Shown here piece by piece: positions 1-10,159 of a stretch of DNA of 64,000 bases. This stretch comes from Salibacter halophilus (GTDB taxonomy: Bacteria; Bacteroidota; Bacteroidia; Flavobacteriales_G; Salibacteraceae), in assembly GCF_008806325.1 (NCBI RefSeq), contig NZ_WACR01000009.1, positions 62,001 to 126,000 of the forward strand, read 5' to 3'. A program made the translations under genes and the position numbers. The notes beneath the pieces were generated by a model, which did no database searches, had not been told where the DNA came from, and saw only the letters and a program-made list of their open reading frames with translations. The first letter of the stretch is position 1. The number at the start of each line of letters is the position of its first letter.

Positions 1-1
1 A

Positions 2-154
2 CGCAAAGTGTACGAATGGACAGATCCTCAGGCCGGCTGGGATGGTGAAGGCCATAATGACGGAGTTTATTTCTACGTTGTAACAGCCAAGAGAGGAAAC
101 GGAGAAGATTATATTGAAAAAGGAAATGTTACACTTGTAGGTAACGGAAACTAG
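2..154 (+). CDS. C-terminus of a T9SS type B cargo protein (5'-truncated by the window)
   Basis: Only the last 50 codons are inside the window; the frame is open from base 2 to a TAG at 152-154. The peptide has the pattern WDG..HNDGVYFYVV followed by a final beta strand, which is the end of the gliding-motility-associated (type B, CHU_C-like) sorting domain that targets proteins through the type IX secretion system. It matches the tail of the next gene in layout (W.GT..G...GSYVWKI). The passenger part, and so the function, is not visible. A strong terminator follows. Confidence 0.75.
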   Translation, partial: RKVYEWTDPQAGWDGEGHNDGVYFYVVTAKRGNGEDYIEKGNVTLVGNGN

Positions 155-182
155 ACATACATCTTCAAATATTATATTGAGC

Positions 183-216
183 AAAACCCTCCGCAATAGC
201 GGGGGGTTTTGTTTTT
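183..216 (+). terminator. Rho-independent terminator
   Basis: GC-rich hairpin, arms AAAACCC.CCG and CGG.GGGTTTT around a short loop, followed by a T-rich run. It ends the T9SS cargo gene that enters from the left edge. Confidence 0.8.
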
Positions 217-312
217 GTTAAAGTTTTAATGCATTTTTGATTAGATATGACCCAACCAGTTTCAAGCAGTTGCGTCTATTAGGTGATTTTACCCTAATAA
301 TTAGTGTCAATT

Positions 313-3300
313 ATGAAAAAAATAATATTTCTATTTGTTTTAATGCTGTCAATGGCAGCTTTTAATAACAAAGCAAAAGCTTCTCACGCTGCTGGTGTTG
401 AGTTGAGTTTGTCTTGTCTAGGAAATAATCAATACCTGGTTACTTTAAGTTTTTTTAGGGACTGTAGTGGTATTTCTGCTCCTGCAGGTCCGGAACAAGT
501 CGATTTTACCAGCCCCTGCGGTAATACTACCGTGAATATACCGCTTGACACCATGTATGAAGTTTCTCAAATTTGTGATTTACAGATTGGTAATACGACC
601 TGTCAAAATGGTAGTTTGCCTGGTATTGAGAGATATATTTATGAGGGGGTTGTAACTTTATCTCCATGTCCGGCCGGTAACTGGGTTGGTTCATGGTCTT
701 TAAATGCCAGAAACCCAAACAACAATACAAATGGTGGTAATCTTTACATAGAAACTACAATCAATACTAATGTTACACCATGTAACAATTTGCCGGTATT
801 TACGGCAGATCCAATACCGTATTATTGTGCCGGCTCACCAGTTAACTTTAACCCGGGAGTAGTTGAACCGGATGGTGATTCATTAGATTTCTATTTTGGA
901 ATGCCGTTAACAAATGCAAATCAACCTATTGTCTATACGGGTGGATATAGTAACACAAACCCATTTCCTGTTCCTGTGACTATAAATAATCAAACAGGGC
1001 AAATATCTTTCAATCCTACAGCAGCAATGACATCTTTTCCAAATCCTTTTTGGGTGTTGAAATTCTGTGTGGATGAATACCGAAATGGAGTTTTAATTGG
1101 GACTACTTGTAGGGATATTCAATTTAGTATTTTACCGGCTGCTAACTGTGGTAACACACCTCCCTATATGTTAGACCCGGGGATTCAAAACTTTAGCGGT
1201 TCAGGAACTCAAATTGATTCGAATTCTATTCAGGCTTGTTATGGTCAGTCTTTCTCGTTTGATATTCAATTTGCTGATTCATTATTGCCGACTCAATTGT
1301 TTGGAGATTCTGTAGAGTTGACAACTAACGCGTTATCTGTTTTCCCTAACCTGACAATTACAACTAGTACTAATGCACCCGTTGGTGATACTGCTACAAT
1401 GCATTTTTCTGGTACAGTTCCGGTAGGAGCACCACCATTCAATGTATTTACAATCTTTGCCTCAGATAATGCCTGCCCGTTATCGGGTATTGCAAGTGTT
1501 CAGTTCGATATAACCGCCATACCATCAACGAATACAGGTCCTGATGATACTTTATGTGGTTTCCTAGATACTCTATTCCTCAATCCAATTGGAGGTGATA
1601 CTTTTACTTGGGAGGTTCTTTCAGGGGACTCGATGATCATGGGACAAAACTTTAGTGATACCACGGGCACTGATGGTGGTAATGTATGGGTAAAACCCAC
1701 AAATCAAACAACTTATAAAGTTACTTCCAACTTACCGGGCTCGTGTCAAAATACCGACACGATCACTGTTAGTGTTCGCCAAATTGACTTAGGTCCAGAT
1801 ACTATGCTTTGTAGAGGCGATACTTTAACACTCGGTGCAACAGGGACAGTCCCGTGTGGATCAGGAACACCAGTTTACAGTTGGTCTCCTACAACAGGGC
1901 TAGATAACCCATCATCGCCCAATCCGGTTCTGACCGTGGGGAGTTCACAACAAACCACAACTTATCAATTGATTTACGATGATGGTTGTGGATGTCAAAC
2001 TGTCGATAGTATGACTGTTGAAGTTAGTGATGTAGAAGTGCAGAGTTTAGCATGGAATAATCCTAACTGTTTAGATTCTACAGCTTCTATAACCTTGACA
2101 GAGCAAGGTGGGTTCCCACCTTATCAATACAGCCTTGACTCACTGACGGGTTATCAGGCGAGCAATCAGTTTAATAATTTACCTATTGGCTATTACAATG
2201 GTTATGTTCAGGATTCACTTGGATGTATTTCTCCAGCGGCCTACGATACAATTATCGATCCGGGAGTGGAGTTAGACAGTGCTAAATTGAGTGATGTTAC
2301 ATGCTTTGGAGCCCAAAATGGTGAAATTGAGGTTTTCGCTTCAAGTGGTGCTACACCATATACATACAGTATTGATAGTGGAATGACTTTTCAGGGTAGT
2401 CAAACTTTCCCTGGACTTAACCCCGATACATTTAATATTGTAATAGAAGATAATAATGGGTGTAGAACGCTTTCACAAGAAGCAATTATTGAAACTAACA
2501 GTGAACTATTTGTCGATTCTATTATCAGTGAAAACCTGAACTGTTTTGAAGATTACACAGGTTCTATTGATGTGTACGCTCATGGCGGAACACCCCCTCT
2601 TGAGTACAGTATTGATAATGGAAACACATGGTCTCAATTTGGGTCTTTTGACTCATTATTAGCCGACAATTATGTTGTAATTGTTCGTGACTCCTTCCAG
2701 TGTGAAACAGCACCACAGGTTATCAATCTAACGCAGCCTAGCAAAATTGATATCAACTTAACTGTTGAAAACGATACTTGCTTCCAGGCATGTGGCGGAC
2801 AGGCATCTGCCACTGTGAGTGGAGGTGTTATGCCTTATGCTTTTGATTGGAATGGCTATGGATCTAACAACTCAACTTCATGGAATTTATGTTCAGGTCC
2901 TGCTTATGTCCTGGAGATAACAGATGATAATAACTGCGTAGCAGATACAACATTCACAATCTCTGAACCTGACGAGTTGGTTATTGATTCAATAGCTGAA
3001 CGAGACCTTGAGTGTAATGGAAATAACAATGGTCAGATCCAAATCTTTGCTAGCGGAGGTAGAGTGCCATATTATTACAGTATTGACGGAGGTCAAAGCT
3101 TCCAGTCGAGCAATAACTTTACAGGATTAACAGCCGGCACTTACAATGTTGTGGTTCGTGACTCAGCTTACAGATGTCAGGTGCTCGGTGAAGCTAGCCT
3201 GATTGAACCATCACCGGTTGAAGTTAGCGTTCCATTTAACGAAAAAACAATTTGTGTAAGTAACTGTATAAACCTATCTGCTTTTGCGAGCGGAGGTACA

Positions 3301-4497
3301 GGAAGTCAGTACAACTTTGTTTGGACAGGAGCTAGCAGCAATGGTCAGGTTGTGACTGTTTGCCCGGGTCAGGATACAAGCTATGCTGTCTATGCTGAAG
3401 ATGAAAACGGTTGTGCTTCTAATGTTGAAGTGTTTGAAATCTCAATTCGTGATTCACTTGATGTAGAACTCGAAGATGAAGTAAATATTTGCCCTGGTGA
3501 AGAAGCATTCATCAGTGCTATAGGCAGTGGTGGATCAGGTAGTGGTTATCGTTACACATGGTCTCCAATTACCGGATTATCAGGAGGAGTTGGTCAAAGT
3601 GTAACAGCTTCACCACAAAGTTCAACAACTTATACAGTAGAACTTACTGATGATTGCGGTTCACCTTCAGTTACTGATACTATTAGAGTTAGCGTTAATC
3701 CACTTCCTCAAGTTGATTGGTCTGCAAGAGACACACTGGAAGGTTGTGCACCTTACACGAATCTGCTGACAAACCAAACACAAAATGCTCAATCAGTAAG
3801 CTGGAAAATTGGTGAAGAAATTACAGCATCAGGCTTTACTGCTGAGATTATCGACTTACCAGCAGGACAGTATGATGTAACAATGGAAGTAACAACAACT
3901 GATGGTTGTGTTGATTCTAAAACCATCAAGAATTACTTCAATGTTATTCAAAACCCGATTGCTGAATTTAGCATGACTCCAAACCCAACAACAATCTTTA
4001 ACACGATGATTCAATTCCAGGATCAATCGACTGACGATGTTGTTGAGTGGGACTGGGATTTTGCAAGCCTGGGTAGCTCTCAGGAACAAAGTCCTGTATT
4101 CCAAATGCCGGTTGAAGGTGACTCTGGTACCTATCCGATTACTCTAACTGTAGAAAATGCAGAAGGATGTACTGATGAAGTTACCAACACCTTGAGAGTA
4201 GGTGCTGAGTTTAACCTTTACGTTCCCAACTCATTTACACCAAATGGAGATGGTCTTAATGACATTTTCAAAGCCGAAGCTATTGGAGTAAATCCTGACC
4301 GCTTTAGCATGATCATCTTCAACAGATGGGGTGAGGTTGTATTCCAAAGCAATACACTCGATATTGGCTGGAGAGGAACTGTAAATGGTGGAAACCCGGC
4401 TCCGGCAGGAAGTTATGTATGGAAAATTACAGCCAACGACATAACCGATGAACGCGATTTTAAAGAACAAACCGGTTATATCAACTTGATTCGATAA
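313..4497 (+). CDS. SprB-repeat T9SS type B cargo protein, probable surface adhesin
   Basis: A 1394-residue secreted protein. The ATG at 313 is preferred over an in-frame GTG at 304 because it begins a clean signal peptide (MKKIIFLFVLMLSMAAF, cleavage near residue 23 after KAKA). An N-terminal Cys-rich domain (about 25-400) contains FFRDCSG and resembles the start of the giant protein at 44034. Ig-like segments follow, then five to six SprB modules of about 79 residues (about 572-1000; ..C....NG.I.V.ASGG..PY.YSID), a PKD-like domain (about 1214-1295, with WDWDF) and a type B sorting domain (about 1299-1394, starting VPNSFTPNGDGLND). SprB modules are known from the motile adhesin of Flavobacterium gliding. 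A cell-surface adhesin role is inferred; no enzyme domain is visible. The gene carries two copies of the interspersed GGTCAGADCC word (1926, 3031). Confidence 0.85.
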   Translation: MKKIIFLFVLMLSMAAFNNKAKASHAAGVELSLSCLGNNQYLVTLSFFRDCSGISAPAGPEQVDFTSPCGNTTVNIPLDTMYEVSQICDLQIGNTTCQNGSLPGIERYIYEGVVTLSPCPAGNWVGSWSLNARNPNNNTNGGNLYIETTINTNVTPCNNLPVFTADPIPYYCAGSPVNFNPGVVEPDGDSLDFYFGMPLTNANQPIVYTGGYSNTNPFPVPVTINNQTGQISFNPTAAMTSFPNPFWVLKFCVDEYRNGVLIGTTCRDIQFSILPAANCGNTPPYMLDPGIQNFSGSGTQIDSNSIQACYGQSFSFDIQFADSLLPTQLFGDSVELTTNALSVFPNLTITTSTNAPVGDTATMHFSGTVPVGAPPFNVFTIFASDNACPLSGIASVQFDITAIPSTNTGPDDTLCGFLDTLFLNPIGGDTFTWEVLSGDSMIMGQNFSDTTGTDGGNVWVKPTNQTTYKVTSNLPGSCQNTDTITVSVRQIDLGPDTMLCRGDTLTLGATGTVPCGSGTPVYSWSPTTGLDNPSSPNPVLTVGSSQQTTTYQLIYDDGCGCQTVDSMTVEVSDVEVQSLAWNNPNCLDSTASITLTEQGGFPPYQYSLDSLTGYQASNQFNNLPIGYYNGYVQDSLGCISPAAYDTIIDPGVELDSAKLSDVTCFGAQNGEIEVFASSGATPYTYSIDSGMTFQGSQTFPGLNPDTFNIVIEDNNGCRTLSQEAIIETNSELFVDSIISENLNCFEDYTGSIDVYAHGGTPPLEYSIDNGNTWSQFGSFDSLLADNYVVIVRDSFQCETAPQVINLTQPSKIDINLTVENDTCFQACGGQASATVSGGVMPYAFDWNGYGSNNSTSWNLCSGPAYVLEITDDNNCVADTTFTISEPDELVIDSIAERDLECNGNNNGQIQIFASGGRVPYYYSIDGGQSFQSSNNFTGLTAGTYNVVVRDSAYRCQVLGEASLIEPSPVEVSVPFNEKTICVSNCINLSAFASGGTGSQYNFVWTGASSNGQVVTVCPGQDTSYAVYAEDENGCASNVEVFEISIRDSLDVELEDEVNICPGEEAFISAIGSGGSGSGYRYTWSPITGLSGGVGQSVTASPQSSTTYTVELTDDCGSPSVTDTIRVSVNPLPQVDWSARDTLEGCAPYTNLLTNQTQNAQSVSWKIGEEITASGFTAEIIDLPAGQYDVTMEVTTTDGCVDSKTIKNYFNVIQNPIAEFSMTPNPTTIFNTMIQFQDQSTDDVVEWDWDFASLGSSQEQSPVFQMPVEGDSGTYPITLTVENAEGCTDEVTNTLRVGAEFNLYVPNSFTPNGDGLNDIFKAEAIGVNPDRFSMIIFNRWGEVVFQSNTLDIGWRGTVNGGNPAPAGSYVWKITANDITDERDFKEQTGYINLIR

Positions 4498-4520
4498 ATC
4501 GGCATAGTAATTGATAATTG

Positions 4521-4553
4521 AAAACCCTCTTCTTAATTGGAGAGGGTTTTTTT
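4521..4553 (+). terminator. Rho-independent terminator
   Basis: Hairpin AAAACCCTCT / AGAGGGTTTT with an eight-to-ten-base AT-rich loop and a run of seven T. It ends the SprB-repeat gene. Confidence 0.85.
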
Positions 4554-4573
4554 AATGCACTAAAACAATAATT

Positions 4574-5353
4574 ATGAAAAAGTTGAATTTACTTTTACTC
4601 TCTGGTGGGTTATTATTGAGCAGTTTAACCTTTGGTCAGAACGCACTCAAAATCAAAAAAACAGATTCAGACACTGCTGATGAAGGAACTGTAAGTTTCT
4701 TCTCAAAAGGAAGAAACAGAGTTTTTGAAGGAATAGAGTTCGGATTTACATGGGCAAGTTACACTGAGAACGAGCTCAATACAGATGTTCCAGATGCTAT
4801 CAAAGGATTTGAAATTGACCCTGCTACATCCATAAACTGGTCAATCAACCCGTTTGAAATGGATGTGAGAATTTTCAAGGAATATGTCAAATTTTCAACT
4901 GGACTGGGATATACAGTGAAAAACTTCACGCTCAAAAACAATTACTTCGTTACCAAGCAGAATGATTCTGTAATGGCCTTTGAGCAACAGAATCAGGATT
5001 ATGCTAAGAACAGGTTCAGAACCGGTTATTTGACAGTCCCGCTAATGTTGCACTTCAATACGAATGAAGATCCGGCAAAAGCCTTTAGATTAGGTGTTGG
5101 AGTGTTAGGCGGTATGCGTCTTTTCCAAACGTACCGGGTGAAGTATTTTGATGATGGTCAAAAAGTGAAAACCAATTACAACCGAAATTGGAACACCAAT
5201 CAATTCACTGCAGACTTGAGGGGTTTAATAGGATATGGCCCAGTTAATTTATTTGCCACTTATTCTGCGGTACCACTTTTTGAAAGTGGAAAAGGACCTG
5301 AAATGTACCCGATTACATTTGGAATTAGCTTCGTCAATTCGTTCAAAGATTAA
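4574..5353 (+). CDS. Outer-membrane beta-barrel protein (PorT/OMP_b-brl-like)
   Basis: 259 residues with a typical signal peptide (MKKLNLLLLSGGLLLSSLTFG, cleaved before QNALK). The mature part alternates polar and aromatic residues in strand-length blocks (GIEFGFTWASY, FSTGLGYTVKNFTL, FRLGVGVLGGMRLF, LRGLIGYGPVNLFATYS) and ends with a short F.ISFVNSF strand, as outer-membrane barrels do. It fits the broad small-barrel families common in Bacteroidota; no specific transport role can be assigned. It lies 20 bp after a terminator and so is probably transcribed on its own. A 9-of-10 copy of the GGTCAGA word overlaps the end of the signal peptide (4634). Confidence 0.65.
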   Translation: MKKLNLLLLSGGLLLSSLTFGQNALKIKKTDSDTADEGTVSFFSKGRNRVFEGIEFGFTWASYTENELNTDVPDAIKGFEIDPATSINWSINPFEMDVRIFKEYVKFSTGLGYTVKNFTLKNNYFVTKQNDSVMAFEQQNQDYAKNRFRTGYLTVPLMLHFNTNEDPAKAFRLGVGVLGGMRLFQTYRVKYFDDGQKVKTNYNRNWNTNQFTADLRGLIGYGPVNLFATYSAVPLFESGKGPEMYPITFGISFVNSFKD

Positions 5354-5388
5354 AGAGTGGCCATTTTTCCTTTAATTGACGGTTTTCT

Positions 5389-5396
5389 TATTTTTG
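5389..5396 (+). promoter_or_regulatory. Probable -7 element for yebC
   Basis: TATTTTTG matches the Bacteroidota -7 consensus TANNTTTG and lies 22 nt before the yebC ATG. A correctly spaced TTG element is not evident. Confidence 0.4.
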
Positions 5397-5418
5397 ACCT
5401 TCCAAAAATTAGATAGGC

Positions 5419-6180
5419 ATGGCAGGACACAGTAAGTGGGCAAACATTAAACATCGAAAAGGGGCGCAGGATAAAAAACGCGCTAAGATCTTTACTCGAT
5501 TAATCAAGGAGATTACAGTTGCAGTTAAAGAAAGTGGTCCTGAGGAAGAAAGCAATCCACGCCTGAGATTAGCGGTTCAAAATGCCAAGGGCCAAAACAT
5601 GCCCAAAGACACAATAGAAAGAGCAATCAAAAAAGCAAGTGGTGCTGATGGCGATAACTATACTGAAGTCCATTTTGAAGGCTATGCACCTAACGGAATT
5701 GCTGTTGTGGTAGAAACAACCACTGATAATAACAACAGGACTGTTTCAAATGTGCGCTCAATTTTCAATAAGTATGGAGGATCGTTAGGAACTAAAGGTT
5801 CTCTGGAGTTTATTTTCGATAGAAAGGGTGTTTTTGAAATCAACCGTGAGAAGCTTGAAGGTAAAGACCTGGAAGAGCTTGAAATGGAGTTGATTGATGC
5901 CGGACTCGAAGAGATGGATAAATCTGATGATGAAGTGATCACTTTATACACTTCTTTTGATGATTTTGGCAACATGAACAATAAACTCGAAGAGTTAGAC
6001 ATAGAGGTGAAAAGCGCAGAGGTCCAGCGGATTCCCAACAATACCGAAACGCTTGATGTAGAGAAAGCCAAAAAGGTTCTGAACGTTATTGAAAAATTTG
6101 AGGAAGATGATGACGTAAACACAGTTTACCACAACCTCGAACTTACTGATGAACTCCAGCAAGCTCTCGAAGAAGAGTAA
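5419..6180 (+). CDS. YebC/PmpR family regulator (TACO1 homologue)
   Basis: 253 residues, slightly longer than the usual 240-250. The N-terminal signature MAGHSKWANIKHRKGAQD followed by KRAKIFTRLIKEI is diagnostic of the YebC/TACO1 family. The middle part shows the family segments (NARLRLAV-like, NMPKDTIERAIKKASG, GYAPNGIAVVVE..TDNNNRT). Members are cytoplasmic; they were first described as DNA-binding regulators and have more recently been linked to translation of difficult peptide stretches. The protein ends in an acidic tail. The gene has its own -7 element and terminator, so it is probably monocistronic. Family assignment is very secure; the role in this organism is inferred. Confidence 0.93.
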   Translation: MAGHSKWANIKHRKGAQDKKRAKIFTRLIKEITVAVKESGPEEESNPRLRLAVQNAKGQNMPKDTIERAIKKASGADGDNYTEVHFEGYAPNGIAVVVETTTDNNNRTVSNVRSIFNKYGGSLGTKGSLEFIFDRKGVFEINREKLEGKDLEELEMELIDAGLEEMDKSDDEVITLYTSFDDFGNMNNKLEELDIEVKSAEVQRIPNNTETLDVEKAKKVLNVIEKFEEDDDVNTVYHNLELTDELQQALEEE

Positions 6181-6206
6181 GAGAGAATTTATAAAATAAC
6201 ATGAAT

Positions 6207-6238
6207 AAGGAGAAGCTGCTTGGTTTCTCCTTTTTTTT
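6207..6238 (+). terminator. Rho-independent terminator after yebC
   Basis: Stem AAGGAGAA / TTCTCCTT with a ten-base loop, then a run of eight T. Confidence 0.8.
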
Positions 6239-6331
6239 GTTTTTGAAGGCACAAATCCGGATAAATCCAATTCTAATCGGGCTAACTAATCTTACTTTTC
6301 TATTTTTACACCGCTATTATAGACATGACGT

Positions 6332-7873
6332 ATGGATAAAAAGATAGAAGAACTCAAGAATAAAATCGAAGAAGCCAAGAAGGGTGGAGGTGAAAAGCGC
6401 ATTGAGAAACAACACGAGAAAGGGAAACTAACTGCTCGCGAGAGAATTCATTTTTTATTAGATGAAGATTCTTTCGAAGAAATGGGGATGTTAGTAACTC
6501 ACCGTTCAACAAACTTTGGATTAGATAAACAAAAGTTTTTGGGAGATGGCGTTGTTACGGGTTACGGAACAATTAATGGTCGTCTTGTTTATGTCTTTTC
6601 ACAGGATTTCACTGTACTTGGTGGTTCACTTGCTGAGGCACACGCTGAAAAAATTGTGAAGATCATGGATCTTGCAATGAAAAATGGCGCGCCATTGATC
6701 GGGTTGAATGACTCCGGAGGAGCGAGAATCCAGGAAGGTGTTGTTTCACTAGGTGGTTACGCTGACATCTTCTATCGCAATACAAGAGCATCTGGCGTTA
6801 TTCCACAGTTGTCTGCAATTATGGGCCCTTGTGCAGGAGGAGCGGTTTACTCTCCGGCTCTGACCGATTTCATCTTCATGGTGGAAAATACTTCTTACAT
6901 GTTTGTGACCGGACCAAATGTTGTTAAAACGGTGACACACGAAGAAGTTACGGCAGAAGAACTAGGTGGTGCAAGTGCACACGGAACCAAGAGTGGTGTA
7001 ACACAATTTACAGCTGCTAACGAAATTGAAGCGATCAATCAAATAAAAGAGGTCTTTTCATTCATTCCGCAAAACTGCGAGGAAGAGCCGCCATCTTTAC
7101 CTTACGAACCGGCTGATGAAATTCGCAAAGAATTGAATGAGATTGTTCCTAATAGCCCAAACCAACCGTATGATATCCGCGAAGTGATCAACGGTACAGT
7201 TGACGCAGATTCATTCCTGGAAGTTCACAAAGACTTTGCTGAAAATATCGTAGTTGGTTTTGCCCGTTTGGCAGGGAAAACAATTGGAATTGTAGCAAAC
7301 CAGCCGGCAGTATTGGCAGGTGTGCTCGATATCAACTCATCTAGAAAAGGCGCGCGATTTGTGCGTTTTTGTGATTCATTCAACATTCCACTATTGACAT
7401 TTGAAGATGTACCGGGCTTTCTTCCGGGGACTGATCAGGAATGGAATGCGATTATCACGAATGGAGCCAAGTTACTTTATGCATTTAGTGAAGCCACAGT
7501 GCCACGTGTAACGGTGATTACGCGTAAGGCCTACGGTGGAGCTTATGACGTAATGAATTCCAAGCACATTGGTGCAGATATGAACTACGCGTGGCCATCG
7601 GCTGAGATTGCAGTTATGGGGTCAAAAGGAGCGGCAGAGATTATCTTTAGAAAAGAAATCCAAAATGCTGATGACCCTGAAGCTAAACTCAAAGAAAAAG
7701 ATGAGGAATACGCTGAAATGTTTGCAAATCCTTACAATGCAGCAGCACGTGGTTACATTGATGAAGTAATTGTTCCGGATAAAACACGTGAAAAACTCAT
7801 AAAAGCATTTAAAATGCTTGAAAACAAGGTGGATAACCTCCCCAAGAAAAAGCACGGGAATATCCCGCTATAA
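6332..7873 (+). CDS. Acyl-CoA carboxylase carboxyltransferase (beta) subunit, propionyl-CoA type
   Basis: 513 residues, the standard size for propionyl-/methylmalonyl-CoA carboxyltransferase subunits. Seen: the N-terminal [18 protein letters not shown] block, the oxyanion-hole/CoA region [27 protein letters not shown], the second half [28 protein letters not shown] and the C-terminal GYIDEVI segment. It would carry out the carboxyl transfer from biotin to an acyl-CoA (most likely propionyl-CoA) in the cytoplasm. No biotin carboxylase or biotin-carrier gene lies next to it, so the partner subunits are elsewhere or it belongs to a decarboxylase-type complex. It is flanked by unrelated genes. 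Family certain; exact substrate inferred. It carries a GGCTCTGACC copy at 6856. Confidence 0.92.
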   Translation: MDKKIEELKNKIEEAKKGGGEKRIEKQHEKGKLTARERIHFLLDEDSFEEMGMLVTHRSTNFGLDKQKFLGDGVVTGYGTINGRLVYVFSQDFTVLGGSLAEAHAEKIVKIMDLAMKNGAPLIGLNDSGGARIQEGVVSLGGYADIFYRNTRASGVIPQLSAIMGPCAGGAVYSPALTDFIFMVENTSYMFVTGPNVVKTVTHEEVTAEELGGASAHGTKSGVTQFTAANEIEAINQIKEVFSFIPQNCEEEPPSLPYEPADEIRKELNEIVPNSPNQPYDIREVINGTVDADSFLEVHKDFAENIVVGFARLAGKTIGIVANQPAVLAGVLDINSSRKGARFVRFCDSFNIPLLTFEDVPGFLPGTDQEWNAIITNGAKLLYAFSEATVPRVTVITRKAYGGAYDVMNSKHIGADMNYAWPSAEIAVMGSKGAAEIIFRKEIQNADDPEAKLKEKDEEYAEMFANPYNAAARGYIDEVIVPDKTREKLIKAFKMLENKVDNLPKKKHGNIPL

Positions 7874-7921
7874 AACAAGTGGTTCAATAACTCACACAAA
7901 TGCTTATCTTTCGCCTAAACT

Positions 7922-10159
7922 ATGCTGTTTAAGTACCAAAATATAGCAGTACTGTTTTGGGCGCTTGTACCCATTTTACTTTTCGGTCAGAACCGAAGCC
8001 AGCTTACAGAGCAACTCAAGCAGGCTAGCTCCGGCTCTGACCGAATTGCTATCCTCTCAAAAATTGGTCAACTCCATTACGAAAAGGGAAATACTGATAG
8101 CGTCTATCATTACGCTGAGTTGATCAGTAAGACTGATCAGGGGCTTGAAGCTTTTGTCAATTCTCAATACCTCAAAGCTTACGGAAAAACTTTAGAAAAA
8201 GACAGGGAGGAAGTTTTCTTCTTGTTGGATAAAGTTCAAAAAGCAACCAGAGATAAGAATGATAGCCTGTGGGCTCAAACGCTCTATAAAAGAGCCTACT
8301 TCAATTATCAATTCAACGACTTTATATCGGTTTCAAAAGACTTGAGGCTGAGCATGAAACTAGCCGATTCACTCGATCTGGTGAGTCAGCAAGTTGCTTC
8401 TCATATTTTAAAAGCAAGTATGCTCGTGAAAATTGGCGAGTTGAATGATGCACTTGAAACAGCCAAGGAGGCAGAGAAGATCAATGCCATTTTGAATGAT
8501 AAAGCGAATGAAGCTACCATAGATAAACTTCTCGGAAACTGCTATTATCATCTCGGTAAATACGAGCAGTCACTTCAGGCATATTTTCGATCTGCCCGGT
8601 ATTACGAGAATAAAAAATACATGCTGGAAGCGGCCAATATTTATTCAAACATCGGCACTATTTATCAGAGCCTGAAAAAACTCGACCAGGCAGAATCTTA
8701 CACGCTAAGGGCAAAAAAGATTTACGCTGAAAATGGCTACAACACAAAAGTGGCCAACAGTTATGTCAATTTGGGCGGTATGTTTACAAAGACAGAGCCC
8801 GAGAGAGCTCTTGATTATTTCAATAGCGCTAAAAAAGTATTTGAGAAAAATGCTGATTCTGCAGGTTTGGCTAAAGCATTCAACAACATAGCCAATGTCT
8901 ATTATTACGAGACAAAGTACAAAGAAGCTCTCGAGTTTTTCAAAAAGTCTCTCGCAATAAATAATTCACTCAACGATCAAAAAGAAGTTTCTCGCTTGCA
9001 AACAAACCTCGGCTACACTTACATGATGCTGAACAATAAAACAGAGGCTGAGAAATACTTTAAATCCGGGCTGTCGACAGCTCGCAAAATTGACGGCCTT
9101 GCAGAGATTACGGCTTCCATGGAGGGCTTTTCTGATATGCACGCTCATTTCAATGAATATGAGAAAGCTTTGGAATATAAAGATCGCTATATCGCATTTA
9201 AAGACTCAATGCTCAATGTCAGGATGAGCGAAAAAATAGCAGAGCTCAGGACCCGTTATGAAACAGAACAAAAAGAAAGTGAGATAAAATCACTCAACAG
9301 GGAAAGAGAAATAGATCAACTCAAATTATCTCAGCAAAAAATGGAACTGGAGCAGAGTAGAAACCAAATCATCTACCTGATTATTTTTATTTTACTGAGC
9401 TTTTTCGTGTTGTACGGAGCCTATAAAAGAATCTCGATGAAACGAGAAAGAGAGTTTCAAAAAGCAATCATCCATGAACAAAAAGAAGGACTTGAAGCAG
9501 TAATCAGTGCTCTCGAAAATGAAAGAAAACGCATTTCTCGGGATCTACACGATGGAGTAGCCCAAACGCTTACCGGACTCAAAATGTCTTTTGAGCGATT
9601 CTACGATACACTTCACTTTCAAAACCAAACGCAGCGAAAACGATTTTCTCAATCTATCGAGTATCTCAACGAAGCCTGTGATGAAGTGAGAACCATTTCA
9701 CACGAAATGATGCCAAAAGGCCTTCAACAATTTGGGTTGATTACTGCTTTGCAAGATATTCTCAGTAATATGTTCAACAACTCAAACATGAGTTTTACGT
9801 TCGATTTTTACGGTATGAAAAGCCAGGACAGACTGCCTGAAATGGTTGAACTCAGCGCTTACCGTATCGTTCAGGAATTACTCAACAACATCGTAAAACA
9901 TTCTGGAGCAAATAAAATCGACATCAACCTCTACCGGAATGAAAAAGACCTCGTCATAACTGTTGAAGACGATGGCAAAGGCTTTTTGCCCGATATCGAA
10001 AAAGACGCCAAAAAAGGAAAAGGACTGTTGAATATACGCAGCCGTGCCAATTCGCTCAATGGAGATGTTGGTTTTGAGCCTGGCGCAACAAAAGGTACAA
10101 TTGCCACTTTAACATTACCTTTGAAAGGTGATGCAAACGATCAGAACCATACTGGCTGA
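7922..10159 (+). CDS. TPR-containing sensor histidine kinase (HisKA_3 / NarX-like)
   Basis: 745 residues. A signal peptide (about 1-22, ending LLFG before QNRSQ) precedes a periplasmic array of tetratricopeptide repeats (about 60-440; for example ANIYSNIGTIYQSLKKLDQAE), a coiled coil, one membrane segment (about 482-502, IIYLIIFILLSFFVLYGAY), a HisKA_3 dimerisation domain with phosphoacceptor His543 in RISRDLHDGVAQ, and a HATPase_c domain (about 640-740, with ELLNNIVKHSG, DDGKGF and GKGLLNIRSRA). The ligand is unknown; TPR sensors of this layout are common in Bacteroidota. It overlaps the response regulator gene by 29 nt, so the two form one two-component system. A TATCTTTC -7-like box lies at 7903-7910. 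Two GGTCAGA words form a head-to-head pair at 7985/8033. Confidence 0.9.
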   Translation: MLFKYQNIAVLFWALVPILLFGQNRSQLTEQLKQASSGSDRIAILSKIGQLHYEKGNTDSVYHYAELISKTDQGLEAFVNSQYLKAYGKTLEKDREEVFFLLDKVQKATRDKNDSLWAQTLYKRAYFNYQFNDFISVSKDLRLSMKLADSLDLVSQQVASHILKASMLVKIGELNDALETAKEAEKINAILNDKANEATIDKLLGNCYYHLGKYEQSLQAYFRSARYYENKKYMLEAANIYSNIGTIYQSLKKLDQAESYTLRAKKIYAENGYNTKVANSYVNLGGMFTKTEPERALDYFNSAKKVFEKNADSAGLAKAFNNIANVYYYETKYKEALEFFKKSLAINNSLNDQKEVSRLQTNLGYTYMMLNNKTEAEKYFKSGLSTARKIDGLAEITASMEGFSDMHAHFNEYEKALEYKDRYIAFKDSMLNVRMSEKIAELRTRYETEQKESEIKSLNREREIDQLKLSQQKMELEQSRNQIIYLIIFILLSFFVLYGAYKRISMKREREFQKAIIHEQKEGLEAVISALENERKRISRDLHDGVAQTLTGLKMSFERFYDTLHFQNQTQRKRFSQSIEYLNEACDEVRTISHEMMPKGLQQFGLITALQDILSNMFNNSNMSFTFDFYGMKSQDRLPEMVELSAYRIVQELLNNIVKHSGANKIDINLYRNEKDLVITVEDDGKGFLPDIEKDAKKGKGLLNIRSRANSLNGDVGFEPGATKGTIATLTLPLKGDANDQNHTG
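7985..8042. repeat. Head-to-head pair of the GGTCAGADCC word
   Basis: GGTCAGAACC at 7985-7994 faces GGCTCTGACC at 8033-8042, with 38 bp between them, inside the start of the kinase gene. In RNA the arms could pair with one mismatch. Confidence 0.7.

Noticed and set aside
5682-6122. Ser-rich antisense open frame in yebC
   Set aside because: Typical mirror of an acidic, Lys/Glu-rich coding strand; no independent signals.
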